From: SB11 sp964584305
GTDB taxonomy: Bacteria; Bacteroidota; Bacteroidia; UBA8524
Direction of reading: 5' to 3'
Assembly (NCBI GenBank): GCA_964584305.1
Contig: CAZOZL010000012.1
Coordinates: 3,233-67,232 of the forward strand
DNA: 64,000 nt
The stretch's first letter is position 1. The number at the start of each line of letters is the position of its first letter. This document shows, piece after piece, positions 50,958-60,079 of the stretch. The position numbers and the translations under genes are program-made. The notes under the pieces are model-generated. The model ran no database searches, was not told the origin of the DNA, and saw nothing but the letters and a program-made list of their open reading frames with translations.

Positions 50958-53432
50958 TTATTCATTAGCGTTGGCAGAGTCGTGGTATTTATGCCCATCG
51001 TGTTCTGTATGCAATTCTGTACTGTCGCCATCTTTGTGGTGGTCGCACTCATCAGTACATACGTGTTTGTCTCCGTGTTTTTTATCGTGTTTACAGTCGG
51101 CAGTACATTTGTGGGCTTCACCGTGTCCTTTTTTGTGGCAGCCTTCATCGCATTTTTCTTTGCATTCAGCATCATTAGTACAGTTGTGTTCACACGTTTT
51201 TTCACAACCTGCATGGTGTTCTCCATCTACTACATAGCAAATTTCTGTTTTAGCACCCTCATCACAACAAGCTGCACCTACCGCACCATGCCCGCCACCA
51301 TTTACGGCAATATGTGGGGCAATTATTAATGATACTATCGACATTAGCTTAATCAAAATATTCATTGATGGACCTGAAGTATCTTTAAAAGGGTCTCCAA
51401 CCGTATCACCAGTTACAGATGCTTTGTGTGGTTCAGATTTTTTGTAATACATTTCACCGTCAATCTCAACCCCTTTTTCAAACGATTTTTTAGCATTGTC
51501 CCAAGCACCACCAGCATTACTTTGAAATATACCCATTAACACACCGCTAACAGTAACACCCGCTAATAGACCACCTAATATTTCGGCAGAGCTCACATTA
51601 TCAAACACTCCTTTAAATCCAAAACCAACTAAAACAGGAACAAATAGTGCAATAGCCCCAGGTGCCAACATCTCGCGGAGAGAGGCTTTAGTACTAATTT
51701 CTACACATTTATCATATTCAGGCTTGGCTTTGTACTCCATTATCCCTGGTATTTCACGGAACTGGCGGCGTACTTCATTTACCATATCCATAGCTGCCCG
51801 CCCAACGGCTGCAATTGCTAATGATGAGAATATATAAGGTATCATACCACCTACAAATAAAGCCGCTAATACAGGAGCTTTAAAAATATCTATTGAGCTG
51901 ATGCCTGCAACACCCATAAAGGCTGCAAACAAAGCTAATGATGTAAGTGCTGCCGATGCAATGGCAAAACCTTTACCACTTGCCGCAGTGGTGTTACCCA
52001 CAGCATCTAATATATCTGTACGCTCACGCACTTCTTCGGGTAGTTGGCTCATTTCGGCAATACCACCAGCATTATCAGCAATAGGTCCAAAAGCATCAAT
52101 GGCTAACTGCATAGCAGTAGTTGCCATCATACCTGCTGCTGCAATAGCAACACCATATATACCTGCAAAAGAGTATGCCCCAATAATACCACCTGCTAAA
52201 ATTAATATAGGCAAAACAGTACTTTCCATACCTACGGCTAAACCACCTATTATATTAGTAGCGTGCCCAGTAGCCGATTGTTTTATAATTGAGTTTACAG
52301 GGCGTTTACCCATGGCAGTATAATACTCGGTAACAATACTCATTAGTGTACCTACAACTAATCCAACAATTATTGCCCAAAACACTTCCATTTTGGTAAA
52401 TGCAATGGTTTCGTCTGCCCAATATAGAGTTTCAGGAAGTACCCAATCTACAATAAAGTACGATGCAATAGCCGTAAGCACTATTGATGACCAGTTACCC
52501 ATATTAAGGGCTTTTTGCACATTACCGTCTTCCCCTTTAATTTTTACAAATAGCATCCCTATTATAGAAAACACTATTCCCAAACCTGCAAGCAGCATAG
52601 GTAGTAGTATTGGAGCCATTCCGCCAAAGTTATCAGCAGAAATAATTTCACGACCTAATACCATTGTTGCTAATATAGTAGCTACATACGAGCCAAAAAG
52701 GTCAGCTCCCATACCTGCTACATCTCCCACATTATCACCTACATTATCAGCAATAGTGGCAGGGTTACGCACATCATCTTCGGGAATACCCGCTTCTACC
52801 TTACCCACAAGGTCAGCACCTACGTCAGCAGCTTTAGTATATATACCACCACCCACACGGGCAAAAAGTGCAATACTTTCAGCACCCAGTGAGAAACCAG
52901 CTAATACCTCAAGGGCTTTTGCCATATCATGGCTGTTTACATCACCGCCTTCACCCACAAACATGTAATAAAATAATATAAACAATGAACCCATGCCTAA
53001 TACCGCCAAACCTGCAACACCTAAGCCCATAACAGAACCCCCTGTGAAAGACACTTTTAAGGCTTTTACAAGGCTGGTACGTGCGGCTTGCGTGGTACGA
53101 ACATTTGCTTTTGTAGCCACTTTCATACCTATATAACCCGCTAATGCCGATAATACTGCCCCTATTAAAAAAGCAATAGCTATAACAGGGCTTGAGTTAG
53201 CTTCAGGCATTGTTCCGCTCCATACTAATAATACTGTTGCTATAACAGCAAAGTAAGAAAGTACTTTCCATTCGGCTTTTAAGAAAGCCATCGCTCCTTT
53301 GGCAATATATCCTGCCAATTCATTCATTGTTTCGTTGCCTGTTTCTTGCTTGTTTACCCAAGCCGATTTAATTGCCATAAAAAGCAATCCAACTAAGCCA
53401 AGTGCGGGAATTAAGTAAATAAGGTTATTCAT
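50958..53432 (-). CDS. hppA: Membrane-bound ion-translocating pyrophosphatase with Cys/His-rich tail
   Basis: Membrane pyrophosphatase uses PPi hydrolysis to pump Na+ or H+. The core (about 1-709) has about 16 helices and the catalytic blocks GGGIYTKAADVGADLVGK, ADNVGDNVGDVAGMGADLFG and DAVGNTTAASGKGFAI; the Ala after GNTTA indicates the K+-dependent subclass, in which Na+ pumps also fall. The pumped ion is not settled by eye. After the last helix (SIVSLIIAPHI) comes an unusual tail of about 115 residues with 13 Cys and 16 His, many spaced CxxxC, and few hydrophobic residues. By the known topology of the family the C-terminus faces the periplasm. A -7 box lies 32 nt before the ATG. Confidence 0.95.
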   Translation of the reverse strand: MNNLIYLIPALGLVGLLFMAIKSAWVNKQETGNETMNELAGYIAKGAMAFLKAEWKVLSYFAVIATVLLVWSGTMPEANSSPVIAIAFLIGAVLSALAGYIGMKVATKANVRTTQAARTSLVKALKVSFTGGSVMGLGVAGLAVLGMGSLFILFYYMFVGEGGDVNSHDMAKALEVLAGFSLGAESIALFARVGGGIYTKAADVGADLVGKVEAGIPEDDVRNPATIADNVGDNVGDVAGMGADLFGSYVATILATMVLGREIISADNFGGMAPILLPMLLAGLGIVFSIIGMLFVKIKGEDGNVQKALNMGNWSSIVLTAIASYFIVDWVLPETLYWADETIAFTKMEVFWAIIVGLVVGTLMSIVTEYYTAMGKRPVNSIIKQSATGHATNIIGGLAVGMESTVLPILILAGGIIGAYSFAGIYGVAIAAAGMMATTAMQLAIDAFGPIADNAGGIAEMSQLPEEVRERTDILDAVGNTTAASGKGFAIASAALTSLALFAAFMGVAGISSIDIFKAPVLAALFVGGMIPYIFSSLAIAAVGRAAMDMVNEVRRQFREIPGIMEYKAKPEYDKCVEISTKASLREMLAPGAIALFVPVLVGFGFKGVFDNVSSAEILGGLLAGVTVSGVLMGIFQSNAGGAWDNAKKSFEKGVEIDGEMYYKKSEPHKASVTGDTVGDPFKDTSGPSMNILIKLMSIVSLIIAPHIAVNGGGHGAVGAACCDEGAKTEICYVVDGEHHAGCEKTCEHNCTNDAECKEKCDEGCHKKGHGEAHKCTADCKHDKKHGDKHVCTDECDHHKDGDSTELHTEHDGHKYHDSANANE

Positions 53433-53463
53433 ACTTTTTGATTATACGTTTTTTACAAGTCGG

Positions 53464-53471
53464 CAAAAATA
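53464..53471 (-). promoter_or_regulatory. -7 promoter box TATTTTTG before hppA
   Basis: Exact TAnnTTTG match on the minus strand, 31 nt before the ATG at 53432. Confidence 0.5.
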
Positions 53472-53599
53472 AGGTTTTGCACTTATAAAGCGAAAAATAG
53501 TTACGATGTTACGTATCTAAATTTCAGCCGAATTTTGGGCAAGATAAATAAGTAGAATGTTATTAGGTACAATTTTTGTAATTATGTGAAACGAAATCA

Positions 53600-54121
53600 G
53601 TGAAAAAAATCGTTGTATATACCCTTTTTATACTGCTTAATTCTTTTATTAGCAAAGGTTTAACGGCGCAAGAAAACACAAATTCTGATAGCATTATAAC
53701 AAATGATAGTTTGGTATTTGTTGAGTGTACACTACAAGATTCTATTATAGACTATGCCAATAATTTTTTAGGCGTACGCTACAAATACGGAGGAAAAACC
53801 AAAAAAGGGCTTGACTGTACAGGTTTTGTGCAAACAGTTTACAAGCAGTTTGGTTATTTAACTCCCAGTTCATCATCAGCCATAAAAACAGTAGGAAAGG
53901 AGGTTGCCCGAAAAAATGCCCAAATGGGAGATATAATTTACTTTACAGGTAGAAACTCAAAAATAAGGCGACCAAGACACGTAGGTATAATTACTGAAAT
54001 TAAAGGCGGTGTAATTTATTTCATCCATGCTTCTGTAAACTATGGTATATCTTACTCGCATACCAGTACCCGTTATTATAAACGCAGGTATCTTGGCATT
54101 CGTAGGGTTATTGAGGAATAA
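53600..54121 (+). CDS. NlpC/P60 family (C40) cell-wall peptidase
   Basis: The 173-residue exported protein has a signal peptide (LFILLNSFISKGLTAQE) and the C40 domain: catalytic Cys in LDCTGFVQTVYKQFG (about residue 71), His in RPRHVGIITEIKGG (about 127) and HASVNYG as the third polar position (about 142). NlpC/P60 enzymes cut gamma-D-glutamyl-diaminopimelate bonds in peptidoglycan. It has no SH3 or LysM domain, so substrate targeting is unknown. The start is GTG. It is a single gene, diverging from hppA. Confidence 0.9.
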   Translation: MKKIVVYTLFILLNSFISKGLTAQENTNSDSIITNDSLVFVECTLQDSIIDYANNFLGVRYKYGGKTKKGLDCTGFVQTVYKQFGYLTPSSSSAIKTVGKEVARKNAQMGDIIYFTGRNSKIRRPRHVGIITEIKGGVIYFIHASVNYGISYSHTSTRYYKRRYLGIRRVIEE

Positions 54122-54137
54122 AAACCGTTGCAAGTAT

Positions 54138-54228
54138 GAAAACCTTTATTGAATAGAATTAGGCATTTATGCCTATTTGTTTGTATCCGATGATAATAGA
54201 TTACTAAAGCCAATAGCTAAAAAAAGAG
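54138..54228 (-). repeat. Intergenic modular repeat, copy C (modules M3 and M2, inverted)
   Basis: M3 inverted (54138-54183) reads AAAACCTTTATTGAATAG, then the hairpin TAGGCA-TTTA-TGCCTA, matching copy B reversed with base changes that keep the hairpin. M2 inverted follows (54201-54228, ACTAAAGCCAATAGCTAA). The order is as expected for an inverted copy of B. The gap 54122-54341 has no gene. Confidence 0.65.
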
Positions 54229-54341
54229 AGCAATACCCCATTTTTTAATGAGTGAAACGTAGTATTTTAACGATAACATTCGGTGCAACCCATTAGGCAA
54301 AATAAAAATCATTTAATTTGCAGTCTTCGTAATCATAAGAC

Positions 54342-56522
54342 ATGAAAAAATTACTTCCTATACTTTTAATTTTTATCTCTTTTCAGCTTGTTGCACAGCA
54401 AAAACAACTCACCGTTGAAGATTGTATATTAAAACGCACCAGTACTTTAGCACCTAAAAATCTTATAAACTTATCGTGGCTGCCCAATACCCATTTAGTT
54501 TCTTGGAGAAAATACGGGGGCAAAAACGAAAAACACCTTGTTGTGTTTGATTTTAAGTCGAAAAGTGAGACAATAATCACCCGTCAAGAAATTAATCTTG
54601 CTATGGCAAATTTTAATTTCATTTTCCCAAGTAGTAAAAACGATAAGCTAAAGGAAATACCCCGTGTGAACTGGCAAAGCAGTACCGCGTTTTTATTTTT
54701 GTACAACCATAGCTACTATAAGTATAACTATATAAAAAAGGTAATTACTGCAAAAAACACAATTTCAAAAGAAGCTGCCAACATAGAACGGCATAAAGGT
54801 TCAGGCAATATAGCGTACACTATTGGGAATAATGTATATATAAAACCAGCCACTGGCAATGCTTTTCAGGTATCAAAAGATACTATTGCTGGTATAGTAA
54901 ATGGGCAAGCAGTACACCGCTATGAGTTTGGGATAAGCAAAGGTTTATTTTGGAACAATGCGGGTAATAAATTGGCGTACTACCATAAAGATGAGACTAT
55001 GATTACCCAATCATCGTATTATAATTACGGCAAACAACCTGGTGGAAATACCTACTTCCGTTATCCAATGGCGGGGCAAAAAAGCCATCATGTGAAACTG
55101 GCAGTGCATGATGCTGTTAGAGGTACAACTATTTATTTAGAAACAGGCGAACCATTAGAGCAGTACTTAACCAATATAACTTGGAGTCCTGATGATAAAT
55201 ATATTTATGTAGCAGTGGTAATGCGCAATCAATCCCAAATGCTTTTGAAACGGTACAATGCCCAAACAGGAAAGCTGGAGAAAATACTATTTGAAGAGAA
55301 TAACGAACGGTATGTTGAACCAGAAAACCCACCAATGTTTTGCCCTGATGATAAAAACAAATTTATATGGCAAAGCGAGCGAGATGGCTACAACCACTTA
55401 TACCTTTACAATACCAATGGGAAATTACTGCGCCAGCTTACTAAAGGAAACTGGGTAGTAACTAACCTTTTAGGTATTGATGCTAAAGGAAAATATGCCT
55501 ATTTCACAGCTACTAAACGCAGCCCACTGGACAATACCGTTTATAAAGTGAAATTAGCCAACGGAAAAATATCAGAACTGGCTACTGAAGTGGGCTTGCA
55601 CAGACCCTTTTTTACTACCGATTATAGCCATTTTATAGATAAACTAAACAGTTTTAAAACTCCAAGAAACATTAGTATTAAAGAAACCGAGAAAGGGGAA
55701 AAGGTACATGAGTTATTAAATGCGAATAATCCATTAGAGAACTACCAAATGGGCGAAACCACTGTATTTACCCTAAAAAGTACCGACAATACTACCGATT
55801 TGTATGCACGCATGATAAAACCCACTAATTTCGACCCTAATAAAAAATATCCTGTAATAGTATATGTGTATGGTGGGCCGCATTTGCAGTTGATAAATAA
55901 TGGACATTTGAACCGTGCCGACCTTTGGATGAACTATATGGCGCAACAAGGGTTTGTAGTGTTTAGTTTAGATAATAGAGGGAGTGCAAATAGAGGCTTT
56001 GAGTTTGAAAGTGCAGTACATAGAAGGTTGGGAACACTTGAAATGGAAGACCAATTAGCAGGGGTAAATTTCTTAAAACAACAACATTTTGTGGATAGCA
56101 CACGCATGGCTGTTTTTGGGTGGAGTTTTGGCGGTTTTATGGCTACACGTTTAATGCTAAAAGCACCTGGCACTTTTAAAGTAGGTATAGCAGGTGGACC
56201 CGTAATAGATTGGAAAATGTATGAAATAATGTACACAGAGCGTTATATGGATACACCACAAGAAAACCCAACAGGTTTTGAGAATAGTAATTTATTAAAC
56301 TATGTGCAAAACCTTGAAGGGAAGCTACTGATGATACACGGTACAAGCGACCCAACAGTGGTATGGCAGCATAGTTTGGAGTTTGTGAAAAAAGCAGTAA
56401 CACTGGGCAAACAAATGGATTATTTTGTATACCCTGCACATGGGCATAATGTGCGTGGCAAAGAGAGGGTGCACCTGTACCAAAAGGTTACCCACTATAT
56501 TATGGATAATATTGACAGGTAG
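54342..56522 (+). CDS. S9 family prolyl oligopeptidase / dipeptidyl peptidase IV-like
   Basis: The 726-residue exported protein has a signal peptide ending QLVAQQ, an N-terminal beta-propeller (about 30-450, DPPIV_N) and a C-terminal alpha/beta-hydrolase. The catalytic Ser is in FGWSFGGFMA (GxSxGG, about residue 592), Asp in HGTSDPTVVW (about 669) and His in PAHGHNVRGKERVHLY (about 702). DPP IV-type enzymes remove X-Pro or X-Ala dipeptides from peptides in the periplasm, consistent with a protein-degrading lifestyle. It stands alone between the C40 peptidase and efp. Confidence 0.93.
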   Translation: MKKLLPILLIFISFQLVAQQKQLTVEDCILKRTSTLAPKNLINLSWLPNTHLVSWRKYGGKNEKHLVVFDFKSKSETIITRQEINLAMANFNFIFPSSKNDKLKEIPRVNWQSSTAFLFLYNHSYYKYNYIKKVITAKNTISKEAANIERHKGSGNIAYTIGNNVYIKPATGNAFQVSKDTIAGIVNGQAVHRYEFGISKGLFWNNAGNKLAYYHKDETMITQSSYYNYGKQPGGNTYFRYPMAGQKSHHVKLAVHDAVRGTTIYLETGEPLEQYLTNITWSPDDKYIYVAVVMRNQSQMLLKRYNAQTGKLEKILFEENNERYVEPENPPMFCPDDKNKFIWQSERDGYNHLYLYNTNGKLLRQLTKGNWVVTNLLGIDAKGKYAYFTATKRSPLDNTVYKVKLANGKISELATEVGLHRPFFTTDYSHFIDKLNSFKTPRNISIKETEKGEKVHELLNANNPLENYQMGETTVFTLKSTDNTTDLYARMIKPTNFDPNKKYPVIVYVYGGPHLQLINNGHLNRADLWMNYMAQQGFVVFSLDNRGSANRGFEFESAVHRRLGTLEMEDQLAGVNFLKQQHFVDSTRMAVFGWSFGGFMATRLMLKAPGTFKVGIAGGPVIDWKMYEIMYTERYMDTPQENPTGFENSNLLNYVQNLEGKLLMIHGTSDPTVVWQHSLEFVKKAVTLGKQMDYFVYPAHGHNVRGKERVHLYQKVTHYIMDNIDR

Positions 56523-56636
56523 TTTTAAGTATCAAGGTATTTTAATTATTGGTAGTAAGAATAGGAACTTGAGAGGGTTATAGTTTTGTCTAATCAATAG
56601 CAAATCCTTATTTTCGCTTCAAAAATTGATTAAATA

Positions 56637-57200
56637 ATGGCGAATACATCAGATATATCAGTAGGGACTTTTTTGCGCCACAACGGCGAAATTGTGCAAG
56701 TATTAGAATACCTGCACCGCACACCAGGGAATTTACGTGCTTTTTACCAAGCCAAAATGCGGAATATTCGCACGGGTAAACTGGCAGAATATCGTTTTCG
56801 TAGTGGAGAAAGCGTAGAGTTGGTGAGGGTAGAAGTAAAGGAACTACAATATCTATATAAAGACGGCAACAGTTTAGTGTGTATGCACCCTACCACTTTC
56901 GACCAAATATATATACAAGACCAACTATTTGGCGATAGTTTAAAATTTATGAAAGAAGAAATGATGGTAACCATTTCTTTTGAAGATGAAACCGCCTTAC
57001 AAGCCGAAGCACCCAACTTTGTGGAACTAGAGATAACCTATACAGAACCTGGTGTAAGAGGCGATACTGCTACCAATACTTTAAAACCTGCCACACTTGA
57101 AACTGGAGCAAAAATAAATGTACCCTTGTTTGTTGATATTGGCGAAATCATTAAAATAGATACACGAACAGGTGCATACTTGGAACGTATAAAGAAATAG
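56637..57200 (+). CDS. efp: Elongation factor P with a non-lysine tip
   Basis: EF-P helps ribosomes make peptide bonds at consecutive prolines. The 187-residue protein has three beta-barrel domains in normal order: KOW-like N-domain (1-65), OB domain (67-128, YKDGNSLVCMHPTTFDQI) and C-domain with ITYTEPGVRGDT and VPLFVDIGEIIKIDTRTGAYLERI. In the first domain, the loop normally PGKGxAF is PGNLRAF: position 32, where the modified Lys normally sits, is Asn, with an Arg two residues later. No EF-P modification enzymes are visible nearby. Confidence 0.95.
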   Translation: MANTSDISVGTFLRHNGEIVQVLEYLHRTPGNLRAFYQAKMRNIRTGKLAEYRFRSGESVELVRVEVKELQYLYKDGNSLVCMHPTTFDQIYIQDQLFGDSLKFMKEEMMVTISFEDETALQAEAPNFVELEITYTEPGVRGDTATNTLKPATLETGAKINVPLFVDIGEIIKIDTRTGAYLERIKK

Positions 57201-57315
57201 ATATTTTTTGTAGAGGATTTGCGATAATATAGTTCTAATTAGCTCAAGTCAGTTTCTTTTAAAATTACCTCACAAAGTAATCGTACCAAAATAAGATTGA
57301 AAGATAAATGAATAA

Positions 57316-57635
57316 ATAGTGCATTATTCTGTAATTCGTATCTTTATCATCATTCGTGTGAGATTGCCTGCCCTAATGCACAGGCGGGCTTCATTAAAAA
57401 TTTTGAAAGACAGAATAAGCAGGTTTTGACCTGCTGTAAGAAAACGCCTGAACAGTAGTGAATGGCAGTTTTACACCGCCCTTTCTCCCCTCTTGCCTTC
57501 TCACAGGCTAAGGTTAAACTACTGCAAACGTCATTGCTGTACTAATTCGCTATTTCATTGACAAAAAGGCTAAAAGCCAATAACAATAACCTAATTCAAA
57601 ATTATATTATAAAGCACTACGGGTTAAACAAGTAC
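57316..57635. repeat. Intergenic modular repeat, copy D, with inverted M1 ends
   Basis: Most of the 450-bp gap 57201-57650 is filled with repeat modules and no gene. M1 (57316-57340, TAGTGCATTATTC), M5 (57379-57395, CAGGCGGGCTTCA), M4-like hairpin GCAGGT-TTTG-ACCTGC (57419-57434), M2 inverted (57567-57591, GGCTAAAAGCCAATAAC), and M1 inverted (57609-57635, AGCACTACGGGTTAA). The inverted M1 copies at both ends resemble the termini of a MITE-like element of about 320 bp. Confidence 0.65.
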
Positions 57636-57650
57636 ATTTTTATATCAAAC

Positions 57651-59231
57651 TCACATTATTGTTAGTGCAATTAGCAATACAAGTAGGCAAATTAAATACA
57701 CTGCTTTTTTTGTTTTTAGGTAAAGAAATAGAGAAAGGATGCTACCATAAATAGCTATACCCCCACCCATGCTAATGTATAATTTTGAAGCATAAGCAAA
57801 GGGCAAACTCTCTATTGTTTGGGCTATATAATTATTAGCAGAGACTACTAAATGTAACGCTTTGCCTACCCAAACTGCTATAAAAGGCAGTGGAGAAACA
57901 AGCAATAACAACAAACCTAAATACACCGATAATATGCCCAGCGGGACTATAAACAAGTTGGAAAATAGGAAGTAATTAGGAAACTGATGGAAATAATAAA
58001 TGGCTAAAGGAAAAGTAGCTACTTGCGCCGCAAATGAAACACAAAGCAGTTGCCATATTTTGGTAAATAGCCAAGTTTTTGGAGTTAATAACTGCATTAA
58101 TGGGGCATAAAATAGCCCAATACCTGCAACTGCTAAATACGATAATTGAAAACCCACTTGAAATACTGTGTTTGCATTAATTGCAAGTGTAAATAATGCT
58201 GCGGCTGCCAATGTATTAAATAAATTGGTTTTGCGCCCCATAGCATTGCCCATTGCAATAAAACTAAACATAGTACTTGCCCGCACTACCGATGGAGAAA
58301 GTCCTGTGAGTAAAGCATACAACCACAAACCGCCAAGCAGTAGCAACGCCTTTATAAAACTTGCCCATTTACGTTTGCTTGCCCCACCCAGCAATAGCAA
58401 TAACACTATATAAATAATACCTACGTGCAAGCCCGATACTGCTAAAATATGTATTGTACCTGTGCGGGCATAGGCATTGTTTAAATCATCAGTAATATGG
58501 TTGCGGATGCCTAAAATAATGGCACTTGCCACGCTATAAGTACTGCTATCAGGCAGGTGCTTGTATAGTACTTTATCAAAATGGTTTCTTGCGGTATAAC
58601 TAAACTGAAATAGCGGGTTACTACTGTGCTTATCTGTTTTTATATACTCACCTGCTTTTAAAAAAACTTGGTGGTAAATATTTTGATACGATAACCACTT
58701 GGCATAGTTAAAACTATCAGCTCCAATGGCTGTTGGGGGTGGTTTTAGCTTATTATTAATGATTAAATAATCACCGTAGGTAAGCGTACTATCAAACCCT
58801 TTTTTGCTAATGTACAGCACTATTTTCCCAGTAACATTTTGTTGAGTAGTATTGCTGTATATATGCACTGCATTGGCAATAACCTTATAGGTTTTAGTCT
58901 TTTTTTGAGGGGGAGTTAATACCCTTACCAATAATTTTTGATACGTTTTTTGACGTGTTAAGTGCTTTGCATTATTAAGTGCATTACTTTGATAGCTTGC
59001 AAAACAACCCGCAAAAAATACTGCCGTATAAACTATAATGCCTACCCAGCCTGAAAGCGAAAGGGTACTTTGTTTTTTATTTGTTAAAAATAAAAAAGAT
59101 AATAAGAAGAGGAATGAAAAACCAAATCCTATTAAAATTACGGAATACGAAATGGGTATAAAGTGACTAATTAATATCCCAATCAAAAATGGAACTAATA
59201 GTCTTGTTAGAGGTATGCGGTGCAATTCCAC
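57651..59231 (-). CDS. ComEC/Rec2-family membrane channel protein
   Basis: ComEC forms the inner-membrane channel for single-stranded DNA in natural transformation. The 526-residue product has a DUF4131-type N-terminal part (helices near 10-80, then an OB-like soluble segment 95-215) and the Competence domain with HILAVSGLHVGIIYI (about 252-266), LSPSVVRASTMFSFIA (about 310-325) and QVGFQLSYLAVAGI (about 359-372). It ends after a last helix without the metallo-beta-lactamase domain that many ComEC proteins have. The start is GTG; it is preceded by the proline-rich protein gene (21-bp gap). Competence is inferred, not shown. Confidence 0.85.
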   Translation of the reverse strand: MELHRIPLTRLLVPFLIGILISHFIPISYSVILIGFGFSFLFLLSFLFLTNKKQSTLSLSGWVGIIVYTAVFFAGCFASYQSNALNNAKHLTRQKTYQKLLVRVLTPPQKKTKTYKVIANAVHIYSNTTQQNVTGKIVLYISKKGFDSTLTYGDYLIINNKLKPPPTAIGADSFNYAKWLSYQNIYHQVFLKAGEYIKTDKHSSNPLFQFSYTARNHFDKVLYKHLPDSSTYSVASAIILGIRNHITDDLNNAYARTGTIHILAVSGLHVGIIYIVLLLLLGGASKRKWASFIKALLLLGGLWLYALLTGLSPSVVRASTMFSFIAMGNAMGRKTNLFNTLAAAALFTLAINANTVFQVGFQLSYLAVAGIGLFYAPLMQLLTPKTWLFTKIWQLLCVSFAAQVATFPLAIYYFHQFPNYFLFSNLFIVPLGILSVYLGLLLLLVSPLPFIAVWVGKALHLVVSANNYIAQTIESLPFAYASKLYISMGGGIAIYGSILSLFLYLKTKKAVYLICLLVLLIALTIM

Positions 59232-59252
59232 ACGGGCAATATAGGGATAAAA

Positions 59253-59960
59253 CTACATAAACCTTCTGTTTACCAAATCGGCAAATTCTATAAAACGTTT
59301 ATTCTCTTCGTCCCAATTGTTTTCTTTTTTTAGGTGGTTAAAAAAAGTCATGGCATCATCTTTATTTTTTAAGCCATTTAGGTGGTGAATAGATTTTGTA
59401 TAGCCCTCGTGGTCGCCACCAAACAATTGGCTAATAAACTCAAATTTTTTATTAATGCTAATTGCCTTTTTTAAATCATGCACGGGTGTTTGCCCAAGTT
59501 TAGAAGCTAAATCTTCTGATTCAGGTTTTTGTAGGCTGGTATTAAGCGAGTTGTCGGTTTCCTCTTTCTTTTCTTTGGCAATAGGCTTTATTTCTGTTGG
59601 TACGGTTGGTACGATTACTTCGTTGGAGCGAGGTTCTTCTATTGGCGTTGGTATTTCAGTGGGGGGCGGCGGTATGGTTTTTTCTTCTACTATCGGTTCA
59701 GGTGCAACATTTTTTCTTGACTCTTCTTTCACCACAGGATTAATAATAGTGGGTACAGGCGTGGGTATATTTGGTTGTACAGTAATTCCCTTCTCAGGTT
59801 TTAGCAAAAGTAGCTCGTCATATAAATCAACAGTGTATTTTCGTAACAGTTCAATATCAACTGATGTAAGTTGCGCTGCATTAGCAAAATTATTATTAAG
59901 CTCTATTAACTTAGCAGTAATTTGTTGAATTTTGTCGTGGTGTTCAGTCCTATTGCTCAT
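59253..59960 (-). CDS. Proline-rich linker protein conserved in Bacteroidota, unknown function
   Basis: The 235-residue protein has a helical N-terminus (about 1-60), a long Pro/Glu/Lys-rich middle (about 65-150, repeated PTP, PVVKEE, EEKTIPPPPTE) and a folded C-terminal domain with HDLKKAISINKKFEFISQLFGGD and MTFFNHLKKENNW. The C-terminal part is like one I remember in many Bacteroidota hypothetical proteins. No signal peptide or membrane segment, so it is probably a cytoplasmic scaffold. It is 21 bp upstream of the ComEC-like gene, on the same strand. Confidence 0.75.
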   Translation of the reverse strand: MSNRTEHHDKIQQITAKLIELNNNFANAAQLTSVDIELLRKYTVDLYDELLLLKPEKGITVQPNIPTPVPTIINPVVKEESRKNVAPEPIVEEKTIPPPPTEIPTPIEEPRSNEVIVPTVPTEIKPIAKEKKEETDNSLNTSLQKPESEDLASKLGQTPVHDLKKAISINKKFEFISQLFGGDHEGYTKSIHHLNGLKNKDDAMTFFNHLKKENNWDEENKRFIEFADLVNRRFM

Positions 59961-60079
59961 TTTCGATTAATTTGCCAGTTCAAATATAGTTTAGCAAGGT
60001 TAAGACTGGGTATAATTGTGGTGTAAGTATTGCACCACACAATGTGCATAATTAATAAAGATAACAAAAATAAAGAGGT

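Noticed and set aside
52393..52968. Long open frame opposite hppA
   Set aside because: Antisense shadow of the strongly coding hppA core, with low-complexity Ser/Ala/Pro content.
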